Assembly (NCBI RefSeq): GCF_029051645.1
Contig: NZ_JAACFS010000024.1
Span: 51,364-115,363, forward strand
Direction: 5' to 3'
Origin: Bradyrhizobium sp. CSA112
Lineage (GTDB): Bacteria; Pseudomonadota; Alphaproteobacteria; Rhizobiales; Xanthobacteraceae
DNA length: 64,000 nucleotides
Under the pieces are notes generated by a model. The model had not been told where the DNA came from. It was given only the letters and a program-made list of their open reading frames with translations, and ran no database searches. Shown here piece by piece: positions 36,465 to 44,844 of this stretch; positions within the stretch are counted from its first letter, which is position 1; each line of letters begins with the position of its first letter. A program made the translations under genes and the position numbers.

Positions 36465-37871
36465 ATGTCCAAACCGACCACACTGTACGACAAGATCTGG
36501 AACGACCATCTGGTGCACGAAGCCGCGGACGGCACCTGTCTGCTCTATATCGACCGCCACCTGGTGCATGAGGTGACCTCGCCGCAGGCGTTCGAAGGCC
36601 TGCGCGCCACGGGGCGCAAGGTGCGCGCGCCGGAGAAGACGCTGGCCGTGGTCGACCACAACGTGCCGACGACCGATCGCAGCAAGCCCAATCCCGACCC
36701 TGAAAGCGCCGAGCAGATCAAGGCGCTGGCGGAGAACGCCAGGGAATTCGGCGTCGAATATTACAACGAGCACGACAAGCGTCAGGGCATCGTCCACGTG
36801 ATCGGCCCCGAGCAGGGATTTACGCTGCCCGGCACCACCATCGTCTGCGGTGATAGCCATACCTCCACCCATGGCGCGTTCGGCGCACTGGCGCACGGCA
36901 TCGGCACGTCAGAGGTCGAGCACGTGCTGGCGACGCAGACGCTGATCCAGAAAAAGGCCAAGAACATGCGCGCGGTGGTCGACGGCAAATTGCCCGACGG
37001 CGTCACCGGCAAGGATATCATCCTGGCCATCATCGGCGAGATCGGCACCGCCGGCGGCACCGGTTATGTGCTGGAATATGCCGGCGACGCCATCCGTGCG
37101 CTCTCGATGGAAGGCCGCATGACGGTCTGCAACATGTCGATCGAAGGCGGCGCCCGCGCCGGCCTGGTTGCGCCGGATGAAAAGGCGTTCGAATTCCTGA
37201 AGGGCCGCCCGAAGTCGCCGAAGGGCGCCGACTGGGACGCCGCGATGCGCTACTGGGAGAAGCTGCGCTCGGACGAAGGCGCGCATTTCGACCACGAGAT
37301 CCGGCTGGACGCGGCAAAGCTGCCGCCGATCGTGACCTGGGGCACCTCGCCCGAGGACGTGGTGTCGATTTCCGGCTTTGTGCCCGATCCCGACAAGATC
37401 GAGGACGAGGCCAAGCGTCTGTCGAAGCACCGCGCGCTGAAATATATGGGGCTTGCCGCAGGCACGAAGATCACCGACATCAAGCTCGACCGCGTCTTCA
37501 TCGGCTCCTGCACCAACGGCCGCATCGAGGATCTGCGGGCGGCGGCGAAAATCGCCGAAGGCAAGACCGTCAACGCCAACGTCAATGCGATGATCGTGCC
37601 GGGCTCCGGCATCGTGAAGGAGCAGGCGGAAGCCGAAGGCCTCGACAAGATCTTCATCAAGGCGGGCTTCGAGTGGCGCGAGCCGGGCTGCTCGATGTGC
37701 CTGGCGATGAATCCCGACAAGCTGAAGCCGGAAGAGCGCTGTGCCTCGACCTCGAACCGCAACTTCGAGGGCCGTCAGGGCTTTAAGGGCCGGACCCATC
37801 TGGTGTCGCCGGCCATGGCGGCGGCCGCCGCGATCGCAGGGCACTTCGTCGACGTCCGGGAGTGGCGTTAA
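36465..37871 (+). CDS. leuC: 3-isopropylmalate dehydratase large subunit
   Basis: Large [4Fe-4S] subunit of isopropylmalate isomerase in leucine synthesis, 468 residues from ATG 36465 (MSKPTTLYDKIWNDHLV) with GGAG upstream. Cluster cysteines are in IGSCTNGRIEDL and EPGCSMCLAMNPD. Conserved IVCGDSHTSTHGAFGALAHGIGTSEVEHVLATQ is present. Its partner leuD is 3.2 kb away, beyond a group of secreted-protein genes, so the subunits are not in one operon. Confidence 0.98.
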   Translation: MSKPTTLYDKIWNDHLVHEAADGTCLLYIDRHLVHEVTSPQAFEGLRATGRKVRAPEKTLAVVDHNVPTTDRSKPNPDPESAEQIKALAENAREFGVEYYNEHDKRQGIVHVIGPEQGFTLPGTTIVCGDSHTSTHGAFGALAHGIGTSEVEHVLATQTLIQKKAKNMRAVVDGKLPDGVTGKDIILAIIGEIGTAGGTGYVLEYAGDAIRALSMEGRMTVCNMSIEGGARAGLVAPDEKAFEFLKGRPKSPKGADWDAAMRYWEKLRSDEGAHFDHEIRLDAAKLPPIVTWGTSPEDVVSISGFVPDPDKIEDEAKRLSKHRALKYMGLAAGTKITDIKLDRVFIGSCTNGRIEDLRAAAKIAEGKTVNANVNAMIVPGSGIVKEQAEAEGLDKIFIKAGFEWREPGCSMCLAMNPDKLKPEERCASTSNRNFEGRQGFKGRTHLVSPAMAAAAAIAGHFVDVREWR

Positions 37872-37923
37872 AGCGTTTTCAAGCAACCCGGGACCGGGTC
37901 GCGTGAAGAAAACGCGTCAAAAC
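37870..37923. repeat. short palindrome after leuC
   Basis: AAAGCGTTTTC and GAAGAAAACGC flank a GACCGGGTCGCG centre; resembles a dispersed repeat seen in Bradyrhizobium genomes (from memory). It overlaps the leuC stop. Confidence 0.65.
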
Positions 37924-38031
37924 GGGAAGTCCCTCCCTTTGTCTAGATAGCGAAGCGTTCTGGCAACGCCGCGTTAACAGGCAAAGGCGCAGACTGATCC
38001 CTTGCGAACAGCCTTCGCGAGGGACCCGGCC

Positions 38032-38241
38032 GTGACGGACAAGTCTGAATTTGTCGATATGATCAGCGAGGCGACGCGGCAGGTGCGGCGCCGCACGACG
38101 CCGCGCATCGTCGACCTCGTGCCTGTGGTCAAGGAAGCCTCGCGCCTCAGTCACTGGCCGCCGGCGCACTGGCGACAGTGGCGGATGGAGACGCTGACGC
38201 CCTGGAAGCTCAAGCCTTGGCGCGGCAAGGATTGGGATTGA
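38032..38241 (+). CDS. small hypothetical protein, Trp/Arg-rich C-terminus
   Basis: 69 residues from GTG 38032 (TDKSEFVDMISEATRQVRRRT), with GAGGGA 8 nt upstream; a TTG at 38002 is an alternative. No signal peptide. The C-terminal half is basic and tryptophan-rich (LSHWPPAHWRQWRMETLTPWKLKPWRGKDW). Probably cytosolic and possibly nucleic-acid or membrane associated (inference). Followed by a bidirectional terminator. Confidence 0.68.
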   Translation: MTDKSEFVDMISEATRQVRRRTTPRIVDLVPVVKEASRLSHWPPAHWRQWRMETLTPWKLKPWRGKDWD

Positions 38242-38260
38242 GTGAGTTTTTCCCGCTCGA

Positions 38261-38290
38261 AAAAACAGGCGCCCGTCTGGGCGCCTGTTT
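38261..38290. terminator. bidirectional intrinsic terminator
   Basis: AACAGGCGCCC-GTCT-GGGCGCCTGTT with A-rich 5' flank (GAAAAAA) and T-rich 3' flank, between convergent genes. Confidence 0.88.
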
Positions 38291-38305
38291 CGTTTCAGCC
38301 TGACC

Positions 38306-38959
38306 TTACCAATACCGGTATGCGTAATAGCGGTGGCGCCACCACGGACGACAGATCTTGCGCGGTCCGTAATAGGTCAAGATGATCCGGCATCGGCGCG
38401 GATAATAGTAGGCCGGGTAATAGGCCGCGTAGTAGGCCGGCGCGATGTAGAAGCGGCTGTGGAAGTGGCGCCGGAAGTGCGGCCGATGGTGGAAGTGCGG
38501 CCGGTAGAACGCGTGACGATGTGCGAAGCGATGTCCGCCGCCATGGAAGACAGGCGCCGCACGAAAACCGCCACGGTGGATCGCCATCCCACCACCTCTG
38601 AACCCACCGCCGTGAAAGGCTGCGCCGCCACCGCGGAAGCCGCCGCCATGAAATGCCGCTCCGCCGCCGCGGAAGCCGCCGCCATGGAAACCACCGCCGC
38701 CACCGCCGCGGAAACCAGCGCCGCCGCCGAAACCACCACCGCCGCCGCCGCCGCGGAAACCACCGCCGCCCATTCCGCCGCGGTGTTGAACCTGGGTCGT
38801 CAGGTCGTCGGTTGCGTATTTCGCTGACGGCGCCGTAGCGGGACTCGCTAGCGAGAGTGCCTCGGCGCGCTGTTGTGATGCCGCTGCGAACGCGAATACC
38901 GCCGCAGCCGTAACGCCCAGACAGCGGACCAGGCCGCGTCCGGGATCCGATATCGACAT
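38306..38959 (-). CDS. exported Gly/His-rich low-complexity protein
   Basis: 217 residues from ATG 38959 (MSISDPGRGLVRCLG) with GGGAGG upstream. The signal peptide ends near AEA, and the mature N-terminus is LSLASPATAPSAKYATDDLTTQVQ. Then ~75 residues are glycine-rich units of the type FHGGGFRGGG(A). A His/Arg/Tyr-rich segment follows (FAHRHAFYRPHFHHRPHF, YYAAYYPAYYYPRR). Only the extreme C-terminus has cysteines (RRCRI, RKICRPWWR). Probably periplasmic or surface, possibly metal- or polymer-binding. The mature N-terminus resembles that of the 39598 gene. Confidence 0.8.
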   Translation of the reverse strand: MSISDPGRGLVRCLGVTAAAVFAFAAASQQRAEALSLASPATAPSAKYATDDLTTQVQHRGGMGGGGFRGGGGGGGFGGGAGFRGGGGGGFHGGGFRGGGAAFHGGGFRGGGAAFHGGGFRGGGMAIHRGGFRAAPVFHGGGHRFAHRHAFYRPHFHHRPHFRRHFHSRFYIAPAYYAAYYPAYYYPRRCRIILTYYGPRKICRPWWRHRYYAYRYW

Positions 38960-39156
38960 GGATGAATCCTCCCTAACCGGCGACGGCGCGCCCAAACCGT
39001 TCAACGGCTGGTCCCCGTCGCTACTTTGCGGTCGCTCCCAGCGTTACGTTAGAGACAGGCACGTGAACGCGCCATGAATGCGCCGACCGCAAGGATGAAT
39101 GCGCAGGAAAGTGCGCTGAAGAGATTTTTGCGGCTGACAGAAGTTGTGCACGCTCG

Positions 39157-39465
39157 CTACCAGAACGGTCCAAAGCCGATGCCGAAGGTGAACGGCGCGG
39201 GCGCGTAGTAAGGATACGGCCGGTAGTAGACGGGCCGCCCGTAATAATAGGGCCGGTGGTAGTAAGGGCGATAATACGGACGGTAGTACGGACGATAATA
39301 TCCGTAGTGACGGTAGTATCGCCGCTGCGCGCTGAAATCGGTGGCGTTGGATGTTCCGGCACTTGGTGCTCTTGCCTGCGGCGCCGCCGCGGCGCTATCG
39401 ATCGCGCCCGGCCCGGCGACCGCGAACGCGCCGGCGACAAGGGCTGCAGAGATCAGACTCCTCAC
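39157..39465 (-). CDS. exported Tyr/Arg/Pro-rich repeat protein
   Basis: 102 residues with an N-terminal signal (LISAALVAGAFAVAGPG ... AAAA). The mature part contains TDFSAQRR and then repeated YYRPYY/HRPYYYGRP units over ~40 residues, ending PFTFGIGFGPFW. Low complexity, with no recognisable enzyme motif. It lies between two other low-complexity exported proteins on the same strand and shares the TD(F/L)SAQRR box with the 40158 product. Confidence 0.78.
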   Translation of the reverse strand: MRSLISAALVAGAFAVAGPGAIDSAAAAPQARAPSAGTSNATDFSAQRRYYRHYGYYRPYYRPYYRPYYHRPYYYGRPVYYRPYPYYAPAPFTFGIGFGPFW

Positions 39466-39543
39466 GATGGACTCCTCTTGCGGATGCTGACGTCAGAGAT
39501 TACGGGCGGCAATCTCGCCAGTTTCAAGGCGACCGCTGAAATC

Positions 39544-39575
39544 GAAACAGGCCCGCGACGAAGCGGGCCTGTTTG
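39544..39575 (-). terminator. intrinsic terminator of the His-rich gene
   Basis: AAACAGGCCCGC hairpins with GCGGGCCTGTTT; on the minus strand it is followed by CGATTT. It lies 23 nt after the 39598 stop. Confidence 0.75.
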
Positions 39576-39597
39576 CATCTGCGCCAAGCTGTCGCAC

Positions 39598-39867
39598 TTA
39601 CCACCGGTGCCAGTGACGATGATGGTGGTGATGATGGCGATGATGGTGATGGTGCCAGCGATGCCACCGATGATGATGGTGGTGATAGCCGTGATGGTAG
39701 CCGTGATGTCGCCAATGCACTTGCGTCGTCGCCAACCTGGCATCCTCCTGAACCGCCGCGGCGGCGCCGGGATTGCTGAGCGACAGCGCATTGGCACGCT
39801 CGGCCGGAGCGGCAAACGCCAGCAAGGCGCCAACGGCCGCAAGCCCAAAAACCTTCACTACCTGCAT
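39598..39867 (-). CDS. exported histidine-rich protein
   Basis: 89 residues from ATG 39867 (MQVVKVFGLAAVGALLAFAAP). Signal peptide to about ANA; mature N-terminus LSLSNPGAAAAVQEDARLATTQVHW. The last ~40 residues are almost only His, Arg, Trp and Tyr (HHHHHRWHRW, then HHHHHRHHHHHHRHWHRW), predicting strong binding of Zn, Ni or Cu (inference from composition). Its own terminator follows. Confidence 0.8.
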   Translation of the reverse strand: MQVVKVFGLAAVGALLAFAAPAERANALSLSNPGAAAAVQEDARLATTQVHWRHHGYHHGYHHHHHRWHRWHHHHHRHHHHHHRHWHRW

Positions 39868-40157
39868 ATCCAGTCTCCTCGGGTCGTCGGATGCACGTCT
39901 GCGCCGAATGGCTTGCATCAACTAACGGCATCGCCGCGACACGTGCGCAGACTGAAGCAAGCGACTTGAATGAGGTGTGAATGACTGCGCCATGAACATG
40001 AAGAATACGCCACGAACATGAACGGATGCTGCTTGCCGCGATCTCGCGCGCACGGTTTGCGCAGATCGCCGTCGGCAACGTCGACAGCGTTTGTCCACAG
40101 AGCCCTACTCGGCGCCTGTCGGAAAATGCTCGACAGAAAAATAGAGAGGGGACGAAT

Positions 40158-40496
40158 CTAGCCCGGCCGCCACCAGCAGTTCATGCGCGGGGTGATCACC
40201 GTGCCGCTCGGCCGGTACTCCTGCACGTAATGCGCGGTGCAATCCCGCACGGCGTTGGGGCCCGGATTGTAGCGCGGGTAGACGCTGGGCGCCCACTCCT
40301 CGCTATAGATCGGCACGCGCCGCAGCGGGCGCCGGCGCTGGGCGGACAAGTCAGTGACGACCGGGCTCGGCGCCTGTGCGATCCGCAGTTCGGATGATAC
40401 CGCCTGCGCCTCCGCAGCCGCCACGTCCGGGAGCAAAAGCCCGGCCAAGACAGCCGAGAAGGCAGCCGATATGGCGACCGTCACAATCCGCTTCAT
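40158..40496 (-). CDS. exported small protein with Cys pair
   Basis: 112 residues from ATG 40496 (MKRIVTVAISAAFSAVLAG). Signal peptide to about AAA. The mature part holds VVTDLSAQRRRPLRRVP, resembling the box in the 39157 product, then a Pro/Tyr-rich stretch and two cysteines (VRDCTAHYVQEY, RMNCWWRPG) that could form a disulfide. Not low-complexity like its neighbours. Function unknown. Confidence 0.8.
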   Translation of the reverse strand: MKRIVTVAISAAFSAVLAGLLLPDVAAAEAQAVSSELRIAQAPSPVVTDLSAQRRRPLRRVPIYSEEWAPSVYPRYNPGPNAVRDCTAHYVQEYRPSGTVITPRMNCWWRPG

Positions 40497-40602
40497 TGAA
40501 GTCCCCAAAACTGATCCCCCGACACGGTCACCGATTGGCGCGCCAAAATCAACTCGCAAAACCAGTATGCGCCCGGGCATAACACACGCTAAATACGACG
40601 TG

Positions 40603-41001
40603 ATGTGGACCGAAGCAAAAGCCCCCTCGCTCGCCGAAATGGAAGCCATGGCGCATGAGGTGTTCGAGCGCCTGCCCAAGGGATTTCGAACCCTGTGCGA
40701 GGGCGTGATCATCCGCGTCGACGATTTTCCGACCGACGAGGTCTTGGACGAGATGCAGGCCCAGAGCGAGTTCGACCTGCTCGGCCTGTTCCAGGGCATA
40801 GGCCTGCCGCAGCAGAGCAACGACGACGTCGCCCGCCTTCCCAACATGATCTGGCTCTACCGGCGGCCGATCCTCGATTACTGGGCCGAACATGACGAGA
40901 CGCTCGGCCATATCGTCCGCCACGTCCTGATCCACGAGATCGGGCACCATTTCGGGCTGTCGGACGCCGATATGGAGACGATCGAGGCCAGCGCGGGCTA
41001 G
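40603..41001 (+). CDS. zincin-like metallopeptidase family protein
   Basis: 132 residues from ATG 40603 (MWTEAKAPSLAEMEAMA); in-frame starts at 40567 and 40600 are possible. The zinc motif HEIGHHFGLSD (HExxHxxGxxD) is at ~113-123, typical of the minimal metallopeptidase family (possibly DUF1025/Mpv-like zincins). No signal peptide. Earlier: VIIRVDDFPTDEVLDEM and LPNMIWLYRRPILDYW. Substrate unknown. Divergent from the exported-protein cluster. Confidence 0.87.
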   Translation: MWTEAKAPSLAEMEAMAHEVFERLPKGFRTLCEGVIIRVDDFPTDEVLDEMQAQSEFDLLGLFQGIGLPQQSNDDVARLPNMIWLYRRPILDYWAEHDETLGHIVRHVLIHEIGHHFGLSDADMETIEASAG

Positions 41002-41086
41002 GATTGCGTATTTGGGTCTTTTGCCGGGGCCATATTCGCGATAAATCAGCGGCCTGTCCCCAGATTTCAACCGGGAAGTGCGATCG

Positions 41087-41692
41087 ATGGAAAAGTTCAC
41101 CACACTGGAAGGCGTCGCGGCGCCGTTGAAGATCATCAATGTCGACACCGACATGATCATCCCGAAACAGTATTTGAAGACCATCAAGCGCACCGGCCTC
41201 GGCAAGGGCCTGTTCTCGGAACAGCGCTACAAGGACGACGGCAGCGAGAACCCGGATTTCATCCTCAACCAGCCGGCCTATCGCAACGCCAAGGTGCTGG
41301 TCGCCGGCGACAATTTCGGCTGCGGCTCCAGCCGCGAGCACGCGCCGTGGGCGCTCTTGGATTTCGGCATCCGCTGCGTGATCTCGACCTCGTTCGGCGA
41401 CATCTTCTACAACAACTGCTTCAAGAACGGCATTCTGCCGATCCGCGTCACCCAGGACGACCTCGACAAGCTGTTCGACGACGCCGAGCGCGGCGCCAAC
41501 GCGACGCTGACCATCGACCTCGCCAACCAGGAAATCCGCGGTCCCGATGGCGGCAAGGTGAAGTTCGAGATCGATCCGTTCCGCAAGCACTGCCTGATGA
41601 ACGGCCTCGACGACATCGGCCTGACCATGGAAAAGAAGTCGTCGATCGACGATTACGAGGCGAAGCTGAAGAAAGAGCGCGCCTGGGCCTGA
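41087..41692 (+). CDS. leuD: 3-isopropylmalate dehydratase small subunit
   Basis: Swivel subunit of isopropylmalate isomerase, 201 residues from ATG 41087 (MEKFTTLEGVAAPLKIINVDTDMIIPKQYLKTIKRTGLG). A GTG three codons upstream is possible. The substrate-specificity motif GDNFGCGSSREHAPWAL and FYNNCFKNGILPI are present. Followed by an intrinsic terminator, so transcribed separately from leuC. Confidence 0.98.
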   Translation: MEKFTTLEGVAAPLKIINVDTDMIIPKQYLKTIKRTGLGKGLFSEQRYKDDGSENPDFILNQPAYRNAKVLVAGDNFGCGSSREHAPWALLDFGIRCVISTSFGDIFYNNCFKNGILPIRVTQDDLDKLFDDAERGANATLTIDLANQEIRGPDGGKVKFEIDPFRKHCLMNGLDDIGLTMEKKSSIDDYEAKLKKERAWA

Positions 41693-41702
41693 TTGTGCTA
41701 CG

Positions 41703-41731
41703 AGAGCCCCGACCAAATCGGGGCTCTTTTT
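41703..41731 (+). terminator. intrinsic terminator after leuD
   Basis: GAGCCCCGA-CCAAA-TCGGGGCTC followed by TTTTTAT. Confidence 0.92.
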
Positions 41732-41752
41732 ATATGTGCGGAGGCGACGCGA

Positions 41753-42541
41753 ATGCGGCCTGACGTCGTCACCTTCTGGCACGGCGCGCTCGACGGACTA
41801 CGGCTGACCTGCCTGCGGTCGCAGGTCGCCGCCGGCCACAAGGTCACGGTCTACAGTTTCGATCCATTGCCGGGCCTGCCCGACGGCGTCGGCAATGCCG
41901 AAGCGGAAGCGATCCTGCCGCATTCCTTTTCCGAGCGGCTTCGTCCGCCCGAGCCGGATGGAAGCTGGCGCGACTGGACCGTTCTGCAGTTCAGCGATTT
42001 CTTCCGTATGCGGCTGATGGCAGAGCAGGCCGGGCTGTGGCTCGACGCCGACGTTCTGCTGTTGAAGCCGGTCGAAATTGATCCGGCAAAGCCTTACTTC
42101 GCGTGGGAGCGCCGGCGCCAGCTCGGCAACTCGGTCCTGTATCTGCCCGCGAAGGACCCGATCGTGCGGGCATTCGAGGATCTGATGGAGCAGGAGGACC
42201 TGACGCCGGACTGGCTGGCGCTGCGTCATCGCCTCACCTTCATGCTGCGCCAGCTACGACGCCGATCGAGCCGTCTCTCCGACATCCGCGTCGCGATCTA
42301 CGGCCCCGCCGCGCTCACCGCGCTCGCGCGCCGCTCCGGTGCATTGCAGCACGCACTGCCGAAGCAATCCTTCTACGCCGTCCATGCTGAGCCGAAACTG
42401 TTCTTCGAACAGACGGATTTTTCAGGCCTGCTCACCGATCCTGAAATCATCGGCCTGCACATCTCGCCAAAGGGCCGCGGCAGCGAGAAGCCGATTCCAG
42501 GCAGCCTCTATGCCTGGGCGGCGGAGAAGTTCGGTAAATAG
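41753..42541 (+). CDS. glycosyltransferase with DXD motif
   Basis: 262 residues from ATG 41753 (MRPDVVTFWHGALDGLRLTCLRSQ) with GGAGG 10 nt upstream. The pattern is that of the GT32/capsular-type sugar transferases: an N-terminal nucleotide-sugar fold, FFRMRLMAEQAGLWLDADVLLLKPV with the DXD (LDADV) metal/sugar-nucleotide site at ~100-104, and a later HIS near the end. Cytosolic, membrane-peripheral. Acceptor unknown. The first residues lie within 22 nt of the leuD terminator. Confidence 0.85.
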   Translation: MRPDVVTFWHGALDGLRLTCLRSQVAAGHKVTVYSFDPLPGLPDGVGNAEAEAILPHSFSERLRPPEPDGSWRDWTVLQFSDFFRMRLMAEQAGLWLDADVLLLKPVEIDPAKPYFAWERRRQLGNSVLYLPAKDPIVRAFEDLMEQEDLTPDWLALRHRLTFMLRQLRRRSSRLSDIRVAIYGPAALTALARRSGALQHALPKQSFYAVHAEPKLFFEQTDFSGLLTDPEIIGLHISPKGRGSEKPIPGSLYAWAAEKFGK

Positions 42542-42555
42542 CGGCGGCTTTCTTC

Positions 42556-42676
42556 CTTCTCCCCTTGTGGGAGAAGGTGCACTCGCGAAGCGAGGGCGGA
42601 TGAGGGGTTTGTCTCCGCGGATAGAGACCCCTCATCCGGCGCTACGCGCCACCTTCTCCCACAAGGGGAGAAGGAA
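42556..42676. repeat. family C palindrome, copy 3
   Basis: CCTTCTCCCCTTGTGGGAG... and its inverse 100 nt later. Follows the glycosyltransferase. Confidence 0.88.
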
Positions 42677-42784
42677 GACGGAGCGAGCCGCTCACATCGC
42701 GTTCCCCAATTTGATCCAGCGCAACGACCCCTGCCCGATTTGCGCTCACCTTGGTCTGTCAGAGCTACCCACGGGAGCCGTGCC

Positions 42785-42916
42785 ATGACCGTTCAGGAAA
42801 AGCGCTATCCCGTCGTCGGCTGCGTGATCGACGCCTTCGGCGAATGGCTGAAACACCGCCGCGAGCTCGGCAATGCCGACACGATCGACGGCCTGGGGCA
42901 GCGGATCAATTCGTAG
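42785..42916 (+). CDS. possible 43-residue protein
   Basis: ATG 42785 with GGGAG 8 nt upstream; MTVQEKRYPVVGCVIDAFGE opens a short, charged, helical-looking peptide ending LGQRINS. It sits between two family C repeats. No family recognised. Composition looks protein-like rather than random. Confidence 0.5.
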   Translation: MTVQEKRYPVVGCVIDAFGEWLKHRRELGNADTIDGLGQRINS

Positions 42917-42930
42917 CGCAGATGCCCTCT

Positions 42931-43065
42931 TCCTTCTCCCCTTGTGGGAGAAGGTGGCGCGAAGCGCCGGATGAGGGGTTCTCACCGCGGAGACAGACCC
43001 CTCATCCGTCTCGCTGCCGCTGCGCGCCAGCGATCCACCTTCTCCCACAAGGGGAGAAGAAGGAA
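42931..43065. repeat. family C palindrome, copy 4
   Basis: Similar ends to copy 3, 255 nt away, so the 43-residue ORF is bracketed by two copies in the same orientation. Confidence 0.88.
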
Positions 43066-43085
43066 GAACTCGCCGAGCAAATATT

Positions 43086-43964
43086 TCAATTCCCCATCGC
43101 CGCGATCGCGTCCGCGATCGCAATCGTCCGCCTTGCCATATCGGCGTGCAGCCGCTCCACCATCCGACCGTCGAGCTGGATGGCGCCGCGTGAGGCGTTT
43201 TCCGGCCTCTCGAATGCCGCGATGATCTTGCGTGCTTGCTCGACCTCTTCCGCCGGCGGCGTGAAGATCGCGTTGCAGGCCTCGATATGGCTCGGATGGA
43301 TCAACGTCTTGCCGTCGAAACCGAGGTCGCGGCCCTGCGCGCATTCGGTCGCAAAGCCGTCGATGTTGCTGATATCGCTGTAGGGACCGTCGAGAATTTC
43401 CAGCCCATGCGCGCGCGTCGCCAAAACGCAGTGCGTGATCATCGGGATCATCGCCTCGCGGCCCGGCTGCATGCGGATCCGGGTCTCCCGCGAAATGTCG
43501 TTCGGTCCGAACACGAAGCCGGCGAGCCTGGTTTCGGAGTCCCTGGAAGCCGCCGCCAGCTTGTCGGCATCCAGCACAGCGCGCGCGGTTTCGATCATGG
43601 CCCAGACCCGGATGGACATGTCGGCGTTGATGTCGCTCAGGCGGTTGGCGATGGCATTGAGATCGGCCACGGTGGAAATCTTGGGAACCAGAATGCCGTC
43701 GGGCCTGGCCTTGCCGGCCATGGTGACGTCGTCGACCCACCAGGGCGTATCGAGGCTGTTGACCCGGATCAGCACCTCGCGCTTGCCGAATCCGCCGGCC
43801 GCGACGGCCTTGGCGATCTGGTCGCGGGCCATCGCCTTGGCGTCCGGCGCCACCGAATCCTCGAGGTCGAGAATGATACCGTCAGCCGGCAGGTTGCGCG
43901 CCTTTTCCAGCGCCCGCGCGTTCGATCCCGGCATGAACAACAGGCTGCGGCGCGGACGGGTCAT
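43086..43964 (-). CDS. HpcH/HpaI-type CoA ester lyase (CitE/malyl-CoA lyase-like)
   Basis: 292-residue TIM-barrel lyase of the CitE group: RSLLFMPGSNARALEKA at the N-terminus, metal-site IILDLEDSVAPDAK (29-42), LIRVNSLDTPW, and GFVFGPNDISRETR. These are the usual CitE/Mcl blocks. Probable reactions are cleavage or hydrolysis of malyl-, citramalyl- or related CoA esters; which one cannot be decided. Divergent from a carbonic anhydrase gene. Confidence 0.9.
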   Translation of the reverse strand: MTRPRRSLLFMPGSNARALEKARNLPADGIILDLEDSVAPDAKAMARDQIAKAVAAGGFGKREVLIRVNSLDTPWWVDDVTMAGKARPDGILVPKISTVADLNAIANRLSDINADMSIRVWAMIETARAVLDADKLAAASRDSETRLAGFVFGPNDISRETRIRMQPGREAMIPMITHCVLATRAHGLEILDGPYSDISNIDGFATECAQGRDLGFDGKTLIHPSHIEACNAIFTPPAEEVEQARKIIAAFERPENASRGAIQLDGRMVERLHADMARRTIAIADAIAAMGN

Positions 43965-44084
43965 GGCGGATTTCCTCGAAGGTCCTTTTGAACCCCACGC
44001 GATACCACCTCGCGCCGCCGCCCGAAAGCCTTGTTCCGGTCATCGGCTTATGGTTAGGCATGGCCCGAGACAGGCACAGAGATT

Positions 44085-44732
44085 ATGGCATCGTCATTCC
44101 CGCAACATCTGCTCGACGGCTACCGGGCCTTTACCTCACAGCGTCTGCCGACCGAGCAGACGCGCTACCGGGAACTGTCCGAGCGCGGCCAATCACCGGC
44201 CGTGATGGTGATCGGCTGCTGCGACTCCCGCGTCTCACCGGAAGTGATCTTCGACGCCGGCCCCGGTGAACTCTTCGTGGTACGCAACGTCGCCAATCTG
44301 GTGCCGGTTTTCCAGCCGGACGGCGGCGCGCATGGCGTCTCGGCGGCGCTGGAATATGCGGTACAGGTCCTGCGCATCAAACACATCGTGGTGCTCGGCC
44401 ACGCGCAATGCGGCGGCATCCGGGCCTTCATCGACGACATCGATCCGCTGACGCCGGGCGACTTCATCGGCCGCTGGATGGCGATGTTCATCAAGCCGGG
44501 CGAGAAGGTCAGCCAGCGCGAGCATGAAACCAGGCAGGACTTCACCACGCGGATCGAGAAGGCCGCGGTGTTCCGCAGCCTCGAAAACCTGATGACGTTT
44601 CCGTTTGTGCGCACGCGCGTCGAGCGCGGCGAGATGGAATTGCACGGCGCCTATTTCAGCGTTGCCGAAGGCTCGCTGTTCGTGCTCGACCAGCAGGCGA
44701 AGGAATTTCATAGCGTCCGGGACGCGGCATAA
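44085..44732 (+). CDS. beta-carbonic anhydrase
   Basis: 215-residue beta-class carbonic anhydrase, Zn enzyme interconverting CO2 and bicarbonate. Zn ligands and dyad are in CCDSRVSPE (Cys, Asp/Arg dyad) and LGHAQCGGIRAF (His, Cys). GELFVVRNVANLV is also diagnostic. Cytosolic, no signal peptide. Single gene, followed by a palindromic repeat. Bicarbonate supply for carboxylation is the likely use. Confidence 0.96.
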   Translation: MASSFPQHLLDGYRAFTSQRLPTEQTRYRELSERGQSPAVMVIGCCDSRVSPEVIFDAGPGELFVVRNVANLVPVFQPDGGAHGVSAALEYAVQVLRIKHIVVLGHAQCGGIRAFIDDIDPLTPGDFIGRWMAMFIKPGEKVSQREHETRQDFTTRIEKAAVFRSLENLMTFPFVRTRVERGEMELHGAYFSVAEGSLFVLDQQAKEFHSVRDAA

Positions 44733-44740
44733 ATCGGCCG

Positions 44741-44834
44741 CGTAGGGTGGGCAAAGGCGCAGCGCGCCGTGCCCACCATCCATCCTCGATCGCAATGCTG
44801 AACGGTGGGCACGCTTCGCTTTGCCCACCCTACG
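44741..44834. repeat. palindromic repeat, family F
   Basis: CGTAGGGTGGGCAAAGGCG... inverted at ...CTTTGCCCACCCTACG, inner GTGCCCACC/GGTGGGCAC. Between convergent genes; no other copy seen. Confidence 0.85.
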
Positions 44835-44844
44835 AAATCTTAAC

